Shown here: piece by piece, positions 46,264 through 57,407 of the stretch
Layout of the letters: each line of letters opens with the position of its first letter
Numbering within the stretch: the stretch's first letter is position 1
Assembly: GCA_009823505.1 (NCBI GenBank)
Contig: VZQC01013287.1
Coordinates: 2,571,448 to 2,635,447, forward strand
Length of the DNA stretch: 64,000 nt
Reading direction: 5' to 3'
From: Rhizomys pruinosus
Taxonomy: Eukaryota; Chordata; Mammalia; Rodentia; Spalacidae
Notes under the pieces: model-generated
The model's database searches: none
Told to the model about the DNA's origin: nothing
The model's input: only the letters and a program-made list of their open reading frames with translations
Position numbers and translations under genes: made by a program

Positions 46264-48184
46264 TGTTGGCACTTATTTAATAAAAGCAAATGTCAATGAA
46301 ATTTCGGTAGCTCCTGGAAATCAGATTATCAAACTATAAACTCTTCTCCATTTTACTATACTTACACATTATACAGCCACAGAAGAAGTATAGCAAGCTA
46401 ATTACTACCTCTAGCAAACTTGCTTCAACCCTAGGGTTCAGCATATTTTGAAGTGGGTGGCCCAGGTCATCGAATATCTGGAATTTACACACACCCACAA
46501 TTAGGTAAATCATCTATCGGACCCTGAAAGTCCCACAGAATAGTTAATTCAGACAAATCGAACAATAATTCCTAACACAATTTAACAATAAAGACCAGAA
46601 AATAAATTAATTCTGAAATGTACTATTCTCAAAGTTCCAAGTAAACTTCAACCAGATATATCTGAGCCCTTAACAATGGTTTCAATTCATATATAAGTGC
46701 CAAGACAGGGGATTAGTGTTTAATTTGATTTAAAAAGGTTTCTGCTAGCTGTTATCAATTCATACCCCCACCATTTCTATCCACTTTCCTTCAAATTAGC
46801 CTAACCTGTCAGTCATATTGTACAACATATCCTTAACTATCAAATTTAGTTTTGTCACCACCCCAAAATAAGTATCAGAGGCTGTATCAATAACAAGGCA
46901 AACAAAAGCAAAGACTCCAACAGCTAAAAGATTTAATTAAGAAAAAAGAAAGAGGATGACTGAAATTGTGAAGCAGCCTCCCAGAGACCACTGAAATCCC
47001 AGGAGCTTTGAAAACAATTATTACCCAAAGAAACAGCCTATCTCTCTAAATGATGCCCACCTAAACCTCTCGTCTTCCTGGACTGGACCATGGACTGGAC
47101 TATTGCGATGTAACTGAAAGGATCCACACTCCCTTTCACTGGGTTATTAAATGCCTAGGTAAGTGGGGAAGGTATAGATACGAACCTTTATCGTTCCAGC
47201 TGCCCCTCCCAGATTTTCTCAATCTACTCACTTGTTAAAAGGGTAGCTTCTAAAGTTCAGCCTTGGTCCAGTTTGGAAGTGGTTATTCAGAGCCTTGGAG
47301 TCTGCTATCAGGGTTTGAATTCTACTTCTACCATGCAACAGTCAGATCACTGAGGACTCTTGGCCTTTCACAGTGCCTCTTTCCTAACCTGAACACTGGA
47401 GATAAAGGTATTTTCCACCAGGTTACTGAGAAATTACATATCTAAAGCAACTACCGTATTTCTTGGTTTTCAAGAAGTGCCCAATTTCTACTGTCTATTA
47501 TATAAATCCCAAATTCTTCCTTTGGCCTCAAGCTAACCCTGGTACAAGGAAAAATTAAGAAGGAAATATTTATGCAAATTCCTCTTTTAAATGTGTTCAG
47601 TATAGACAGGAAATCCCCAGAAGTAGAAGTGCTGACAGCTCCACAGGGCTCCTTTTCTCCTGCAACTCTTCTGTGTAACTCATCCCAAATAAAAAGAAGC
47701 ACCAAGAAAACCCATGCATATGGCTTAGACATCTCCTCCTGATTCTAAAAGTCATTTTGTTCCTTTTAGTGTTGTTTTTAAGGATGCTAGTTAATAAAAC
47801 AACAACAACAACAAATTTTTAAATGGCCCTAGTTATTTTGAAGACAGAAAGATCTATATGTGGCTTCTGCAATGTCTCAAGGAACTTTTCACTAGCTAAA
47901 GTCAAGTTGTTCTTGCTTAACATTCATTCTGGAAGGGAAGCCTGTCCAATTCTCTGTGATTTTTAAAAATAAGCTCATTGTTCTAGTCCAAGATCAACTT
48001 CATCTCCCATCTTCAAAAGTACTTTATCTTTCCAAGACACCCATGAAAAAGAGTAATGATGGATGTGGGTGACTCTTTCCACCCAATGGAAATACAGAAC
48101 CCTACCTAGGGTCTCCCAACTATTATCAACACATAGTAAAAACCTGTATTCTACTTCCAGTTCACAACTGATTAGTTTCTCTGA
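46264..48184. other. intron 1, nearly 2 kb without SINEs
   Basis: This is the longest clean block of intron 1. It is AT-rich and has no coding exon that I recognise. Low repeat content a few kb inside the first intron could reflect regulatory constraint, but the sequence alone does not show it. Confidence 0.4.
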
Positions 48185-48198
48185 CCATTTGTTCAAAT

Positions 48199-48414
48199 AT
48201 TTTTTTTTTAGACAGGGTCTCCCTATAGCCCCAGCTGGTCTGGAACTCACTCTGTAGACCAGGCTGGCCTTGAACTCAGAGAGGTCCACCTGCCTCTGCC
48301 TCCCAAGTGCCTGGCTTAAAGATGGTTCTTAGCCACCACGTGGGTGCTAGGAATCGAACCTGGGTCCTCTGCAAGAGCAGTCGGCACTCTTAACCGCTGA
48401 GCCATCTCTCCCGC
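48199..48414 (-). repeat. composite B2-B1 SINE, copy 2, with target-site duplication
   Basis: On the minus strand: B2 head GGGCGGGAGAGATGGCTCAG through AAGAACCATCTTTAA, fused to GCCAGG of the B1 start; the B1 then lacks about 27 bases and continues CACTTGGGAGGCAGAGG to its end. A single pair of CCATTTGTTCAAAT repeats (48,185-48,198 and 48,415-48,428) encloses the whole unit, so B2 and B1 inserted together. Confidence 0.9.
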
Positions 48415-48429
48415 CCATTTGTTCAAATC

Positions 48430-49355
48430 TTTAACTCAATTCAAATCCCTCTAGACTTTAAAACAATGATTTTAATATGAATCACAAACATGGAGTCTAA
48501 ATTTTACTTCATTTTTGTCACTCTTCAAATATTTTAACTGATGTCTGGAAATGACTACAAATACAGTTATTTTATCAAACAACTGAAAATTTCACACATA
48601 AGAGAAAATCAGCACATATGCATTTTTGTACATGAAATGCTATGCTACGCTGTAAAGAGAAAACTTAAAATCCAAAGTTCATTTGTATCATGTATCCTTT
48701 GGCCAAACAAGCATTCCTTTAGATTACTAAGAACAGCAGAAAATCAGAAGTAGTTTACTTATTCATCCTAATGAAAACCAGGAGGATACAACTGCAAAAA
48801 TTTCTAGGGCCAAGTTCAAGTAACTTCTGGGATAGAGGGGAGTAAATGTGATGCCTTGTCAGTAATTTAAAAGCTTACACTAGGACGTTCCAAATCAGTC
48901 TAAAACTTGACATCTAAATAAACTTAACTGTTCTATTAACTTATACATTCCCTTTAACTATTTTTTTTTCTAAAAACCCAAATTTTGGGACAACTGGCTT
49001 TCACTTATATAACAATTTACAAAACTTATTAAAGTGTTATGAAACTGTCCCATCCCTCTGTCCTCACAAAAGCCTGGCAACCTACTAAAGGACTGAAGAA
49101 TCAAATTCTCAAACAGCAAAAGAAAAATATTACGGAGGTTGGGGAGTAATAATAGCTGAAACTAAATAAAAACTTAGTAATAACAGCACAAAAGCGACAG
49201 AACTTTTAATCTACAACTCTTACCCTTGACAGCAAAGAGCAGAATATCCTGACTTACACATTTCGGAATTGCAATTCTGTAATGCTAAATCCAAAGACAA
49301 AGCCGCCCAGGGGAAAATAACAATTGCGCAACAGATCAACAGCTCCAACTTGTCC
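48430..49355. other. intron 1, unique sequence next to the CpG island
   Basis: No SINE or gene signal. Confidence 0.4.
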
Positions 49356-50264
49356 CTTGGCCCCAGTGCGGCGAGGTTTGCACGCTATAAAGGAGGAAAG
49401 GGCCAACTGAGGGCGGCCGTGACTGCCAACCCGCCGCTGTCCCTGCGGCGGAGGCCACGGCCACGCTCAATGTGCCACACCGCGAGTCCGGGCCTGCTGC
49501 CGACTCGGATCTGAGTCTGCGGCCCAAGTCCGCACTCCTGCTCCGGGTCGAAGAGACATCCCAGGTCCCCATCCCAAACCACTCCCCTGGGCCGAGGGAG
49601 CGCGCGGAGCCGGCTGGGCCGCCGCCCGTCGGGGCATCAGAGCGCGCTGGCCCCTCGGTGACTTTCTCCTCCGCCCCCGGAGGGCTGGGCTTTCTAAAGC
49701 CAGCTGGCCCGGCGCGATCCCCAGAAGACTGACTCAGTGGCCGAGCGGCCCACGGGAGGCCCACTGGCGACCCAGCGGGCGACACCCACGGAGGTCGCTG
49801 CCCGGGGGCGGGCGCCGCAGAGGAGGGGCTCAGGGGCTCGGCGCCGAGCAGACCTTAGCTCCCCCGAGAGCGGCCCCGTGACTAGGCACATTTTTGCCGG
49901 CCCCGAGTCCGGGAAGCCGCGCAACCCCCGGAAAGGGCCGGCCCCGGCTGGCTGAGACCACCTGAGTCCGGCCCCTCCCGCCCCACGGCCTCGGGGCCCG
50001 GGCTGCGGCTGGGACTCTCAGCTTCTGGCCGGCGACACGTCTAGAGACGCAGCCCGAGCCTCGCCATACTCCCAGGCCCGGCGCCACGGGGGCCTCAGGC
50101 ACGCTGACTGCCAGGCAGCGGGCGCCCGCTCCCTTCACCTCCCCGCTGCCCGGCCCCAGCGCGGCTGCTCAGAGGCTCGGCCGCTGCAGTCCCGCCTCCG
50201 GCGCTCGCTCCCTCCCTCCTGGGGCCGTGGTCCCCTCGGCGAGGCTCGAGGGCCGGGCCAGCAC

Positions 50265-50309
50265 CTGCGGGGACTGCAGTCCGGGCGGCGGCAACTCGAA
50301 GTCCATCAT
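50265..50309 (-). CDS. Nfe2l2: Nfe2l2 exon 1 coding part: NRF2 residues 1-15
   Basis: It encodes MMDFELPPPGLQSPQ, matching the start of mammalian NRF2, and ends CAG/GTGCTG with a GT donor in phase 0 that joins DMDLID of exon 2. The start is the double ATG at 50,309-50,304. The frame stays open upstream for 25 codons to a TAG at 50,387-50,385 with no ATG in between; a GTG lies at 50,357. The residue after MMD is Phe rather than Leu. Confidence 0.96.
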
Positions 50310-50420
50310 GCTGACTGCTAGCTCCCCGACGGCGACGCTCTCCGACAGCCCAGGCACGACGGCGGCGGCAGTACTTTCTCCCGGCTACCCGGGACTAGCA
50401 GTAGGGTTACTTGCCGAAGT
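50310..50420 (-). other. Nfe2l2: Nfe2l2 5' UTR (approximate)
   Basis: GC-rich leader upstream of the double ATG on the minus strand, containing CCG repeats. The transcription start is not visible; the outer limit is a guess from the usual size of this leader. Confidence 0.4.
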
Positions 50421-50489
50421 GACCAGCCTGCCGGGTTCCGCCCTCCGCCCTCTGGAGGCGGGACGAGGGCCTAGGACAGGGCCGGAGCT

Positions 50490-50745
50490 TAGGGGCGGGG
50501 CAAGAGCCGGAGAGCCCGCTGGGGCCTGGGCCCGCCGCACAGGCCAGAGGTGGGGACCAGGACTTGGGGCGGGGCAAGAGCCAGAGGTGGGAAATGGGAT
50601 GGGGCAAGGGATTCAGGGCAGGACGAGAGTCTGAAAGCCGTACAGGAGTCTGCGGTAGGACACAGACCTGGGGCGGGACAAGGGCCTAGCGGGAGACCGA
50701 GGCGGGGCAAGGGCGGGGCAAGGGCGGGGGCGGGGCAAAGGTCTG
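50490..50745 (+). promoter_or_regulatory. GC-box repeat cluster with G-quadruplex potential
   Basis: GGGGCGGGGCAAGAGCC occurs at about 50,492 and 50,566, and shortened forms (GGCGGGACAAGGGC, GGCGGGGCAAGGGC) recur to 50,745. Each unit has an Sp1-type GGGCGG core. From 50,704 to 50,737 six G runs of three to five are separated by one to three bases. Confidence 0.7.
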
Positions 50746-50823
50746 AAGGCCAGGCCAGAGCTAGGGCGCGCCCTCCTCCAGCTTCGCGCTTTCGGACTCC
50801 TGCTTGCGCGCTCCAGGCCTCCT

Positions 50824-50869
50824 CACGGTGCGGTGGGCTGCGGTCCCACGGTGCGGTGGGCTGCGGTCC
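50824..50869 (+). repeat. 23-bp perfect tandem repeat
   Basis: Two identical 23-base units starting CACGGTGCGGTGGGCTGCGG, followed by the start of a third (CACGGGGCGG). Confidence 0.95.
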
Positions 50870-51454
50870 CACGGGGCGGGGTGCCGGCCGGAGGCCCTGG
50901 GCTCCAAGCGCCGTCCCAAGGACGGTGCTCCCATCCTAGAGATTAGCAGTTTTTTGCGGAAGGTCGCTGGGCTCCGGCGCTTTGAAACAGTTTAAACAGT
51001 TGGAGCAAACACACCCGGAGCCCCGGTACTATCGGAGCTGAGCCTCCCTGATCTGGACTGGCAGTTATCTCACCCTACCGGCCGAGAGTGGCGCCAGCTC
51101 GGGGGTGGAGGATCTGGGCTGGGATCCCGCCTGTGCACGCCGCCAACTGCTCCCTGTTCCGGAGTCTCCTTGAACTGGGGCCGGAGATCTCTGCCCAGGG
51201 GGAAATGAGTCCACGCTGGGAGCTCGTGCTCACTGGTCCGAATGCCCTCCACTTCTCGCACTAACTCGACTAGTTGCCGTCTGGAGGAGTCTGCGGGCGG
51301 GTCAGTGTCGCTCACCCAGAGCCCAGGGAGAGCAGGAACACGAAGTTCACACATCACAAATTACGTCCTTCACTAGTGTAGAGTACTGCAATTCGCGTTT
51401 CCTTTTCGTGTACTCAGGATATAAGGTTCCTTTTTTCCCCTAGTTTTTATTTTG

Positions 51455-51566
51455 GATTTTAAGACGTGATGGCATGTAGTCCAGGATGGTCTTGAACTTC
51501 TGACCCTTTTGTCCCCACCTCCCGAAGGCTGGCGTCGTTGCAGGCACTGCGCTACCAGGTCTGGCT
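51455..51566 (-). repeat. old B1-type SINE
   Basis: TAGTCCAGGATGGTCTTGAAC and GCGCTACCAGGTCTGGC, reverse and diverged. Confidence 0.55.
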
Positions 51567-51795
51567 GGTGGTGGTGATTGTTTTTACAAGTTCGCCCCCT
51601 ACACACTCCCCTGCCTACTCCCCAAAAATGTAATTTATAAAACAGTTGGTGTGGGCTTAGAAAATAAAGATGAAGGATGCTTACTAATGTTTTAGTGACT
51701 GTGAAACTATAAAAGATTATTTTTATCTGTCTCTTGTTAAAAATACCGAAATATACAACGAATATATTTATGTATTGCATTTAAAATGTAATTTA

Positions 51796-51992
51796 GGGGC
51801 GGGAGAGATGGTTCAGCGGTTAAGAGCCTCCTGTAGACGACCCAGGTTCTTATTCCCAGTACCTTTATGGTGGCTATCAACCGTCTGTAACTCCAGTTCC
51901 TGGGGATCTGACCCCTGACCTCCACCAGTATGACTCGGGTGCACTTACATACAGACAATACATTCATACACATAAAAAATAAAATATAAAAT
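51796..51992 (+). repeat. B2 SINE
   Basis: Forward B2 from AGGGGCGGGAGAGATGGTTC to CACATAAAAAATAAAATA, shortened in the middle. Confidence 0.85.
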
Positions 51993-52201
51993 GTAATTTA
52001 AAAAACATCGCCCACAAAACATCAAGAATTTCAAAATATATTGTGAGGTTTTAAGTTTTGAAAAATGATAGGGTTTGTGTTTTCTCCACGCATTAATAAT
52101 CTTTCTAGCTCTTTAATGTGGTTTATAGTTCTCAACTTGTTGGAATTGCTCAAAACCAATTGAAGCAGATGATAATTTTGCTATTTCATTTTTAAAAACC
52201 C

Positions 52202-52236
<35 letters not shown>

Positions 52237-53279
52237 AGTACAGCAGATCAGCAACCTAAAAAAAAAAAAAACTGCAAAGAACTCACTTTCTCTTGATTAC
52301 ATAATTTGACACTCCCAGGAGTTCTGTGTAAACTTTTATGTTCAAATATTCCTTGAGATAAATAGAGCCTAAATTAATTACTTGTAATTGAAGCAGATTT
52401 CTTCAACTTGAATTAAACCTTTCATTTGTTGGATGAAAAGCCTGCAAAATGATCTGCACATTGAAAACAAGCTTGGGAGAAAGTGTTTACAAAGATTATG
52501 AGATGAAAGAGGGAGAGACATCATAGTGAATAACATTTCTGTTCGAAGGAGGAGGCAAGCCTATAGTGTTATCTATTCAGGTTACTTATTAAAACTACTA
52601 AATCTGAGAAGACAGAGGTAGCAGATAACAAAGTCCTGACACAGTTACTGCCTTGAAGGAGTTTATGAAGTATTTGCATTTCCTTGTTAAGCAACTTTTC
52701 CATTGAGTTTGGACTGAGTGAAATAACCATTACCTTTACAAAACTGCCGTTTGCTGGGTATATATTATTTCAGGCACCTGCAGAGTACATATTTTCAAAG
52801 GGAGGAGAGCAGTATGATAAGAGCCTGAACATGTTAAAGAAAGAAAACTAAACAAAGCAAAAACTCTTTGGCACTGAATGTTGTGTTCAACTTAAGAAAA
52901 TGGAACCTCAATCTCAGATCACCCAAGTCAAGAAGGTTCCCAATCTTTGCAGACCCCTGAAATGCAGTTGTCCTTATGTGAAAGGCCAGGCCTGTGGCCC
53001 TGCCCTGTAAACTTGCACTTTGTGCTGTGGGAGTACTAATGCTTCTTGCTGAGAAGAGGAGGGAGCAGGAAGGAGGATGTGTTGGTTTTCCCCTCCTGTT
53101 GGGGGTGGGGGGTGGCGTTGACTGCTGGGCTCTCAACTTTTCTTTTTTTTCAGGGAGGCAGTGATGGGATCCAGCCCAGGGCCTTGGATATTAGGCAAGA
53201 GCTGTACCACTAAGCACCACTGGCCCTACTACTCCATCTCCCCCTTCAGTCGGTCCCCGTTGGTTTCAAATCCTGCAGA
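51993..53279. other. upstream flank, unique sequence with a (GA)n tract
   Basis: No gene seen. A (GA)n run lies at 52,205-52,233 and an A run at about 52,259-52,271. Confidence 0.45.
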
Positions 53280-53280
53280 T

Positions 53281-53464
53281 AAAAAAAAAAAAAAAAAAAA
53301 AAAGCCGGGCGTGGTGGCGCACGCCTTTAATCCTAGCACTCGGGAGGCGGAGGCAGGCAGATCTTTGTGAGTTCAAGGCCAGCCTGGTCTACAGAGTGAG
53401 TTCCAGGACAGCTGGGGCTACAGGGAGACCCTGTCTTGAAAAGAGAAAAAAAAAAAAAAAAAAA
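53281..53464 (+). repeat. young B1 SINE with A runs at both ends
   Basis: A 20-plus A run, then a consensus-like B1 from GCCGGGCGTGGTGGCGCACG to GTCTTGAAAAG, then a second A run. AAATCCTGCAGAT occurs outside both A runs. Confidence 0.9.
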
Positions 53465-53878
53465 TCCTGCAGATCCTCCTGCATTTCATTGGTATCTGAA
53501 TTCCTTGTTGTTTTGAAATGCCAGACCTCCACGCTTGCTGAAGTTGTATCAGAGCTTTGATACCTTGCTCCAGAGTCACAGAAATTATCAAAGACTTCTG
53601 AGGACACAGAGTTTGGCTACTGGTTATGCATTTACCCATTGTCCTTCCTTTTCTTGCTCTAATCCACTGAGTTGTAAGGCCTGAGGAAGTAACTACAGAC
53701 CGTTTCAGAATCCTCCAACTCTTCCTGCTACTTCCCCATATTATAACTTCCTCTCAATTATGTTCTGCGTTGGAGCCAGAAAATCTTCAGACCCTTTTGG
53801 AATTACAGTTGAAATGCTCTTTGGTCCAGTATGTTGAGTAGCAAGTTTCCAAAGAAAATAGCCAATAAAAAGCCTTCC
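53465..53878. other. upstream flank, unique sequence
   Basis: Nothing recognised. Confidence 0.4.
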
Positions 53879-53879
53879 T

Positions 53880-54018
53880 GAGCTGGTGGCGCACGCCTTT
53901 AAGCCCAGCACTCGGGAGGCAGAGGCAGGTGGATCTCTGTGAGTTCAAGGCCAGCCTGGTCTACAGAGGGGACTAAAGGGAGACCCTGTCTCAAAAATAC
54001 CAAAAAAAAAAAAAAATG
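53880..54018 (+). repeat. B1 SINE
   Basis: Forward B1 from GAGCTGGTGGCGCACGCC with A tail; GCCTTCC flanks both sides. Confidence 0.85.
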
Positions 54019-54302
54019 CCTTCCCAATACCAGGGTACGTGTGTCCCCACCCCCAGCCACATGTGGAATCAGGGCTAGCTTTGAGACTAAGTTATTTACA
54101 AAAGAAGCCTAGAAATACCATCATGGAAGGTCTCAACCTCAGCCTGAAAAAGGCCCGACAGCTTTCAGTGTTATAGGCTGGAAGGTCAGTCGCCATATTG
54201 GCATGACTAGCATGAGGCAGAGAGAAGCCATGCAGGATGCAGCTCTGAGTGAGGAGCTGATTGAACTTAGTACTAAACAGTGCGAATGAAGAAACCAGCT
54301 CG

Positions 54303-54450
54303 GAAGCTGGGTGTGGTGCTGTATGCTCGTAATCCCAGCACTGGGCAGGAGGGAGGAGGGTGAGTTCCTTGGCCAGCCTCACTATGGCAGGCATGTGGCC
54401 CAAACATCATACACACGCACATATACACACGCACATGTGCCTGCACACTT
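54303..54450 (+). repeat. B1-like SINE with AC-rich tail
   Basis: GCTGGGTGTGGTGCTGTATG to CCTTGGCCAGCCTCACTATG, then CACACGCACATATACACACG. Confidence 0.55.
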
Positions 54451-54788
54451 AAAATGTAAAAATTCTGAAACAAAGGAAGAAACTTTCTTAGACTTTGGAT
54501 CTTCCAAGCCTACCATCTCAAGCCCCCACAAGGTTCCAGCTCCAGCTACAATCAGACTGCTACCACATATGAGAAACTGCAAACAAGACGGCAGACAACT
54601 TTTTGAGCACAGTCAACCCAAAGACCTGTGGAAGATTACATAAACTACTTTCAACCACCAAGTTTGAGGGTAGTTTGTTTCCTAACAGTAGATAGGCAAA
54701 AGGACATGTATCAAACCTCAGTAGCATATTGTCTCCTAGATGTCTTGTTTGTTAACCATTAGTAAGAGCACACATAATGACTGGCCTT
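54451..54788. other. upstream flank, unique sequence
   Basis: Nothing recognised. Confidence 0.4.
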
Positions 54789-54790
54789 AG

Positions 54791-54833
<43 letters not shown>

Positions 54834-54980
54834 GGTCTTTTTTGAGATAGGGTCTCCCTGTAGCCCCAGGCTGTCCTGGAACTCGTTATATAGACCAGGC
54901 TGGCATTGAACTCACAGAGATCTGCCTGCCTCAGCCTCCCGAGTGCTGGGATTAAAGACATGTGCCATCACACCCAGCTA
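54791..54980 (-). repeat. (GAT)n tract and B1 SINE
   Basis: About 13 GAT units at 54,791-54,829 next to a reverse B1 at 54,835-54,980. Confidence 0.9.
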
Positions 54981-56150
54981 GTGATTATTTTAAACAAGAG
55001 CCTAAGACCCTCAGAAGCCAATTGACTTCTCTGGGAATGAGGAAGGTATCTGTCGCCATAATATATACTTGTTGCCACCCACAAAGTAAATGACCTCATC
55101 TCACCATGCATCCATTTCAGGCCATTAGATGCTGGTGAGATACCCTCATTAAAATACACTTAGAAAGCACAAGGCATCTCTTCAGCTAAGTAGATGGTGG
55201 TGTAAATGCATATTGAGATTCTGACCCTGGCATGACCTCATTTATACTAGTTATATAAGATGTTTGCTGAATAGCTGCTAAGGGAATTTGAACTTGAGGA
55301 GAAACCTGCCCAATGGATAAACCGAACTCCAACACAGCAGTCTTAAAATAATTGCTGTGTTAATTTCCAAACATACCTGTAACCTTGGTTCTCTGGTTTG
55401 GACACCTCACAATGCAAACTCCAGGTACAAAGAACTACATCTCCAAAGCCAGTTTCAACTAGTGTAGTTTCCTGTTCCTGATAAAAAGTGTTCTGCAGGA
55501 GGAGGGTGTAGAGAGGAAAGAAAAAAAAAAAAAAAGCAGAGGTTCAAAGAGTTCTTTTGAGTTCATATATTTGTAAAATATATGCAAATGGAAAAGGAAT
55601 GAATGAACACATTCCAAAATGTCAATTAATCCAGTCAGATGGAGACTGCTGGTTTTATTCTTATTTTTGCCTGTCTCTATTTTCCTAAATAAGAAATACA
55701 TTATTTTTATAAGAAGGATAAAAGGAAGGTGGGAGTGAAATATAGACATGAGGAGAGTAATACTTTTCCCTAAGCCACTGGTTCCATTTTATTTTCAAAC
55801 TGAATTTTAACCCCAAGGTTTACAAGTGTATTCATTCTTATTTACTTGAGTTGAGCCTGAAGAAATGAACTGTATCTTGAAGTGTGTTTATGCTAAGGGG
55901 CTAAAGATTCTTTTCTCTTTCAATATATACTGCTATATTTGTAGTTTTGCTTAGTGGGAGCTTGAAAAGATGGGACTTTATGAATGGAAACAAAGAGTTC
56001 CATTTTCAGAGTGAGGTGCAAAGTGTCATATCTAACACTACTGTGTAGGGAAAATAAATGAGATACAGAGGCCCAAACCTATGCCTGCAGTGCTGCTTTA
56101 CAAATATTAATAATGAGCTAGAATATGAAATACTTCTCATATTTTTCTTT
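54981..56150. other. upstream flank, unique sequence
   Basis: Over 1 kb without SINEs or gene signals. Confidence 0.4.
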
Positions 56151-56354
56151 TTAAATTTTTTAAAATTACGTTTACTTATTTTATGTGCATGTGTGTACCA
56201 TGGTACATGTAAGGTTATGGCGCGCTCCCCCCCCCCCCAAAAAGGCCACAAGGTTTAGGCCCTCCAGAACAAAATTTAATTCAGGGTAGCCGGGGCTAAG
56301 CTCAGGGAAAGATGAGCCAGCCATGAATGGCGTACTGGCCATGGGAAAATTTTT

Positions 56355-56612
56355 TTTTTAAACATTTAATTTTATTTATTTTTGTATGGTCGTATGAATG
56401 TATTGTCTGCAGGTAGGTCTGTCACTTTTGTCGTGGCAATGCCCGCGGCAGGTCTAGAAGAGGTCCTCAGATTCCCTGTGAACTTGGAGTTCTCCTGGAA
56501 TGGGAGTCAAGGACGGTTATTCGGCGGCCATGTGGGTGCTGGGGCATCGAACCCGGTGCTTCTGCAAGAGCGATCCGGTGTCTCTAACCCTACGGCTGAT
56601 CTCTCAGCCCCT
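56355..56612 (-). repeat. B2 SINE, indel-rich
   Basis: A full-length reverse B2 whose otherwise young-looking words are broken by single extra bases (GTCGTGGCAATGCC, GGGGCATCGAACCC, CCCTACGGCTGATCTC). Confidence 0.8.
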
Positions 56613-56819
56613 GGCATGCGGAATTTAAGGGAGAAGGTGGAATGCGGATTCAGTGAGAGTGAGGGAGTGGGATAGCCTTTGCAGGAGGCTGGCTTTCGAA
56701 AGTTGGAAGATTCTCTGAGTAATGCCGTGATGGTCCGTTTTCTCCATAGCCGAAAGGCTGGCCTGTTAGAGCAGGTTCCTGGCGCCACTGGTCTTAGGTG
56801 TCTCTCATTCTTTTTTTTG

Positions 56820-56962
56820 TGTGTGTCGTTTTGATGTCACATCTTCGTACATGTGGAGATCAGAGGACAAAACGTGGGGATTGGTTCTCTTCTTCTAGCA
56901 TATAGGTCCCAGGGATCAAACTCAGGTCATCATGCATGATCGAGCTATCTTCCCTTAGCCTC
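56820..56962 (-). repeat. B3 SINE
   Basis: GTGGAGATCAGAGGACAAAAC, GGTCCCAGGGATCAAACTCAGG and GAGCTATCTTCCC. Confidence 0.7.
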
Positions 56963-56989
56963 ATTCTCTTTCTCTTTCTCTTCTTTTTT

Positions 56990-57407
56990 TGTTTTTTTTT
57001 TTTTGGTATTTTTACGACAGGGTCTCCCTTAGTCCCAGCTGGCCTGGAGCTCACACTGTAGACCAGGCTGGCCACCTGCCTACTGCCTCCCAAGTGATAG
57101 GATTAAAGGTTATTTTTGTGCCACCACACCGGGCTTTTTTTTTTTTTTTTTTTTTCCCTTCTTTTAGTTTTCTTTTTTAAATGTTTTTATTATTTAGTAT
57201 ATTTTTTATGTGCATGAGTGTACTGTCTGCTTATAGGTTGGTGACCCATGTAGCGTGCAACAGGGCGGCCAGAAGGGGGTCGGGAGTTTTCCCCTGAAAC
57301 TGGAGTAAAGATGGTTCTTAGCTGCCATGTGGGTGCTGGAAATCGAACCTGGGTCCTCTGCAAGAGCATCCGGTGCTCTCAACCGATGAGCCATCTCTCT
57401 TAGCCCC
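56990..57407 (-). repeat. B1 and B2 SINEs, indel-rich
   Basis: A reverse B1 (56,990-57,137) and a reverse B2 (57,195-57,407), both with scattered small indels. Confidence 0.8.

Larger units (their letters stand above)
49360..51060. promoter_or_regulatory. Nfe2l2: CpG island containing the Nfe2l2 promoter and exon 1
   Basis: Base composition changes sharply to GC- and CpG-rich, and SINEs are absent. The island covers the first 0.9 kb of intron 1, exon 1 and about 0.7 kb upstream. There is no TATA box at a suitable distance upstream of the Nfe2l2 start, which fits a GC-box promoter. GC boxes cluster at 50,490-50,745. A palindromic AP-1/NRF2-like core TGACTCA lies at 49,730-49,736 in intron 1. 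Confidence 0.85.

Noticed and set aside
49729..49740. Full antioxidant response element
   Set aside because: The TGACTCA core is present, but the GC required after TGACNNN is not, so I call it only AP-1/NRF2-like.
49336..50138. Several 70-150 residue frames in the CpG island
   Set aside because: GC-rich DNA has few stops in any frame; no recognisable domain, and they overlap the Nfe2l2 promoter and intron on both strands.
50489..50939. Overlapping 127- and 129-residue frames upstream of exon 1
   Set aside because: They translate the GC-box repeat array and have low-complexity composition.
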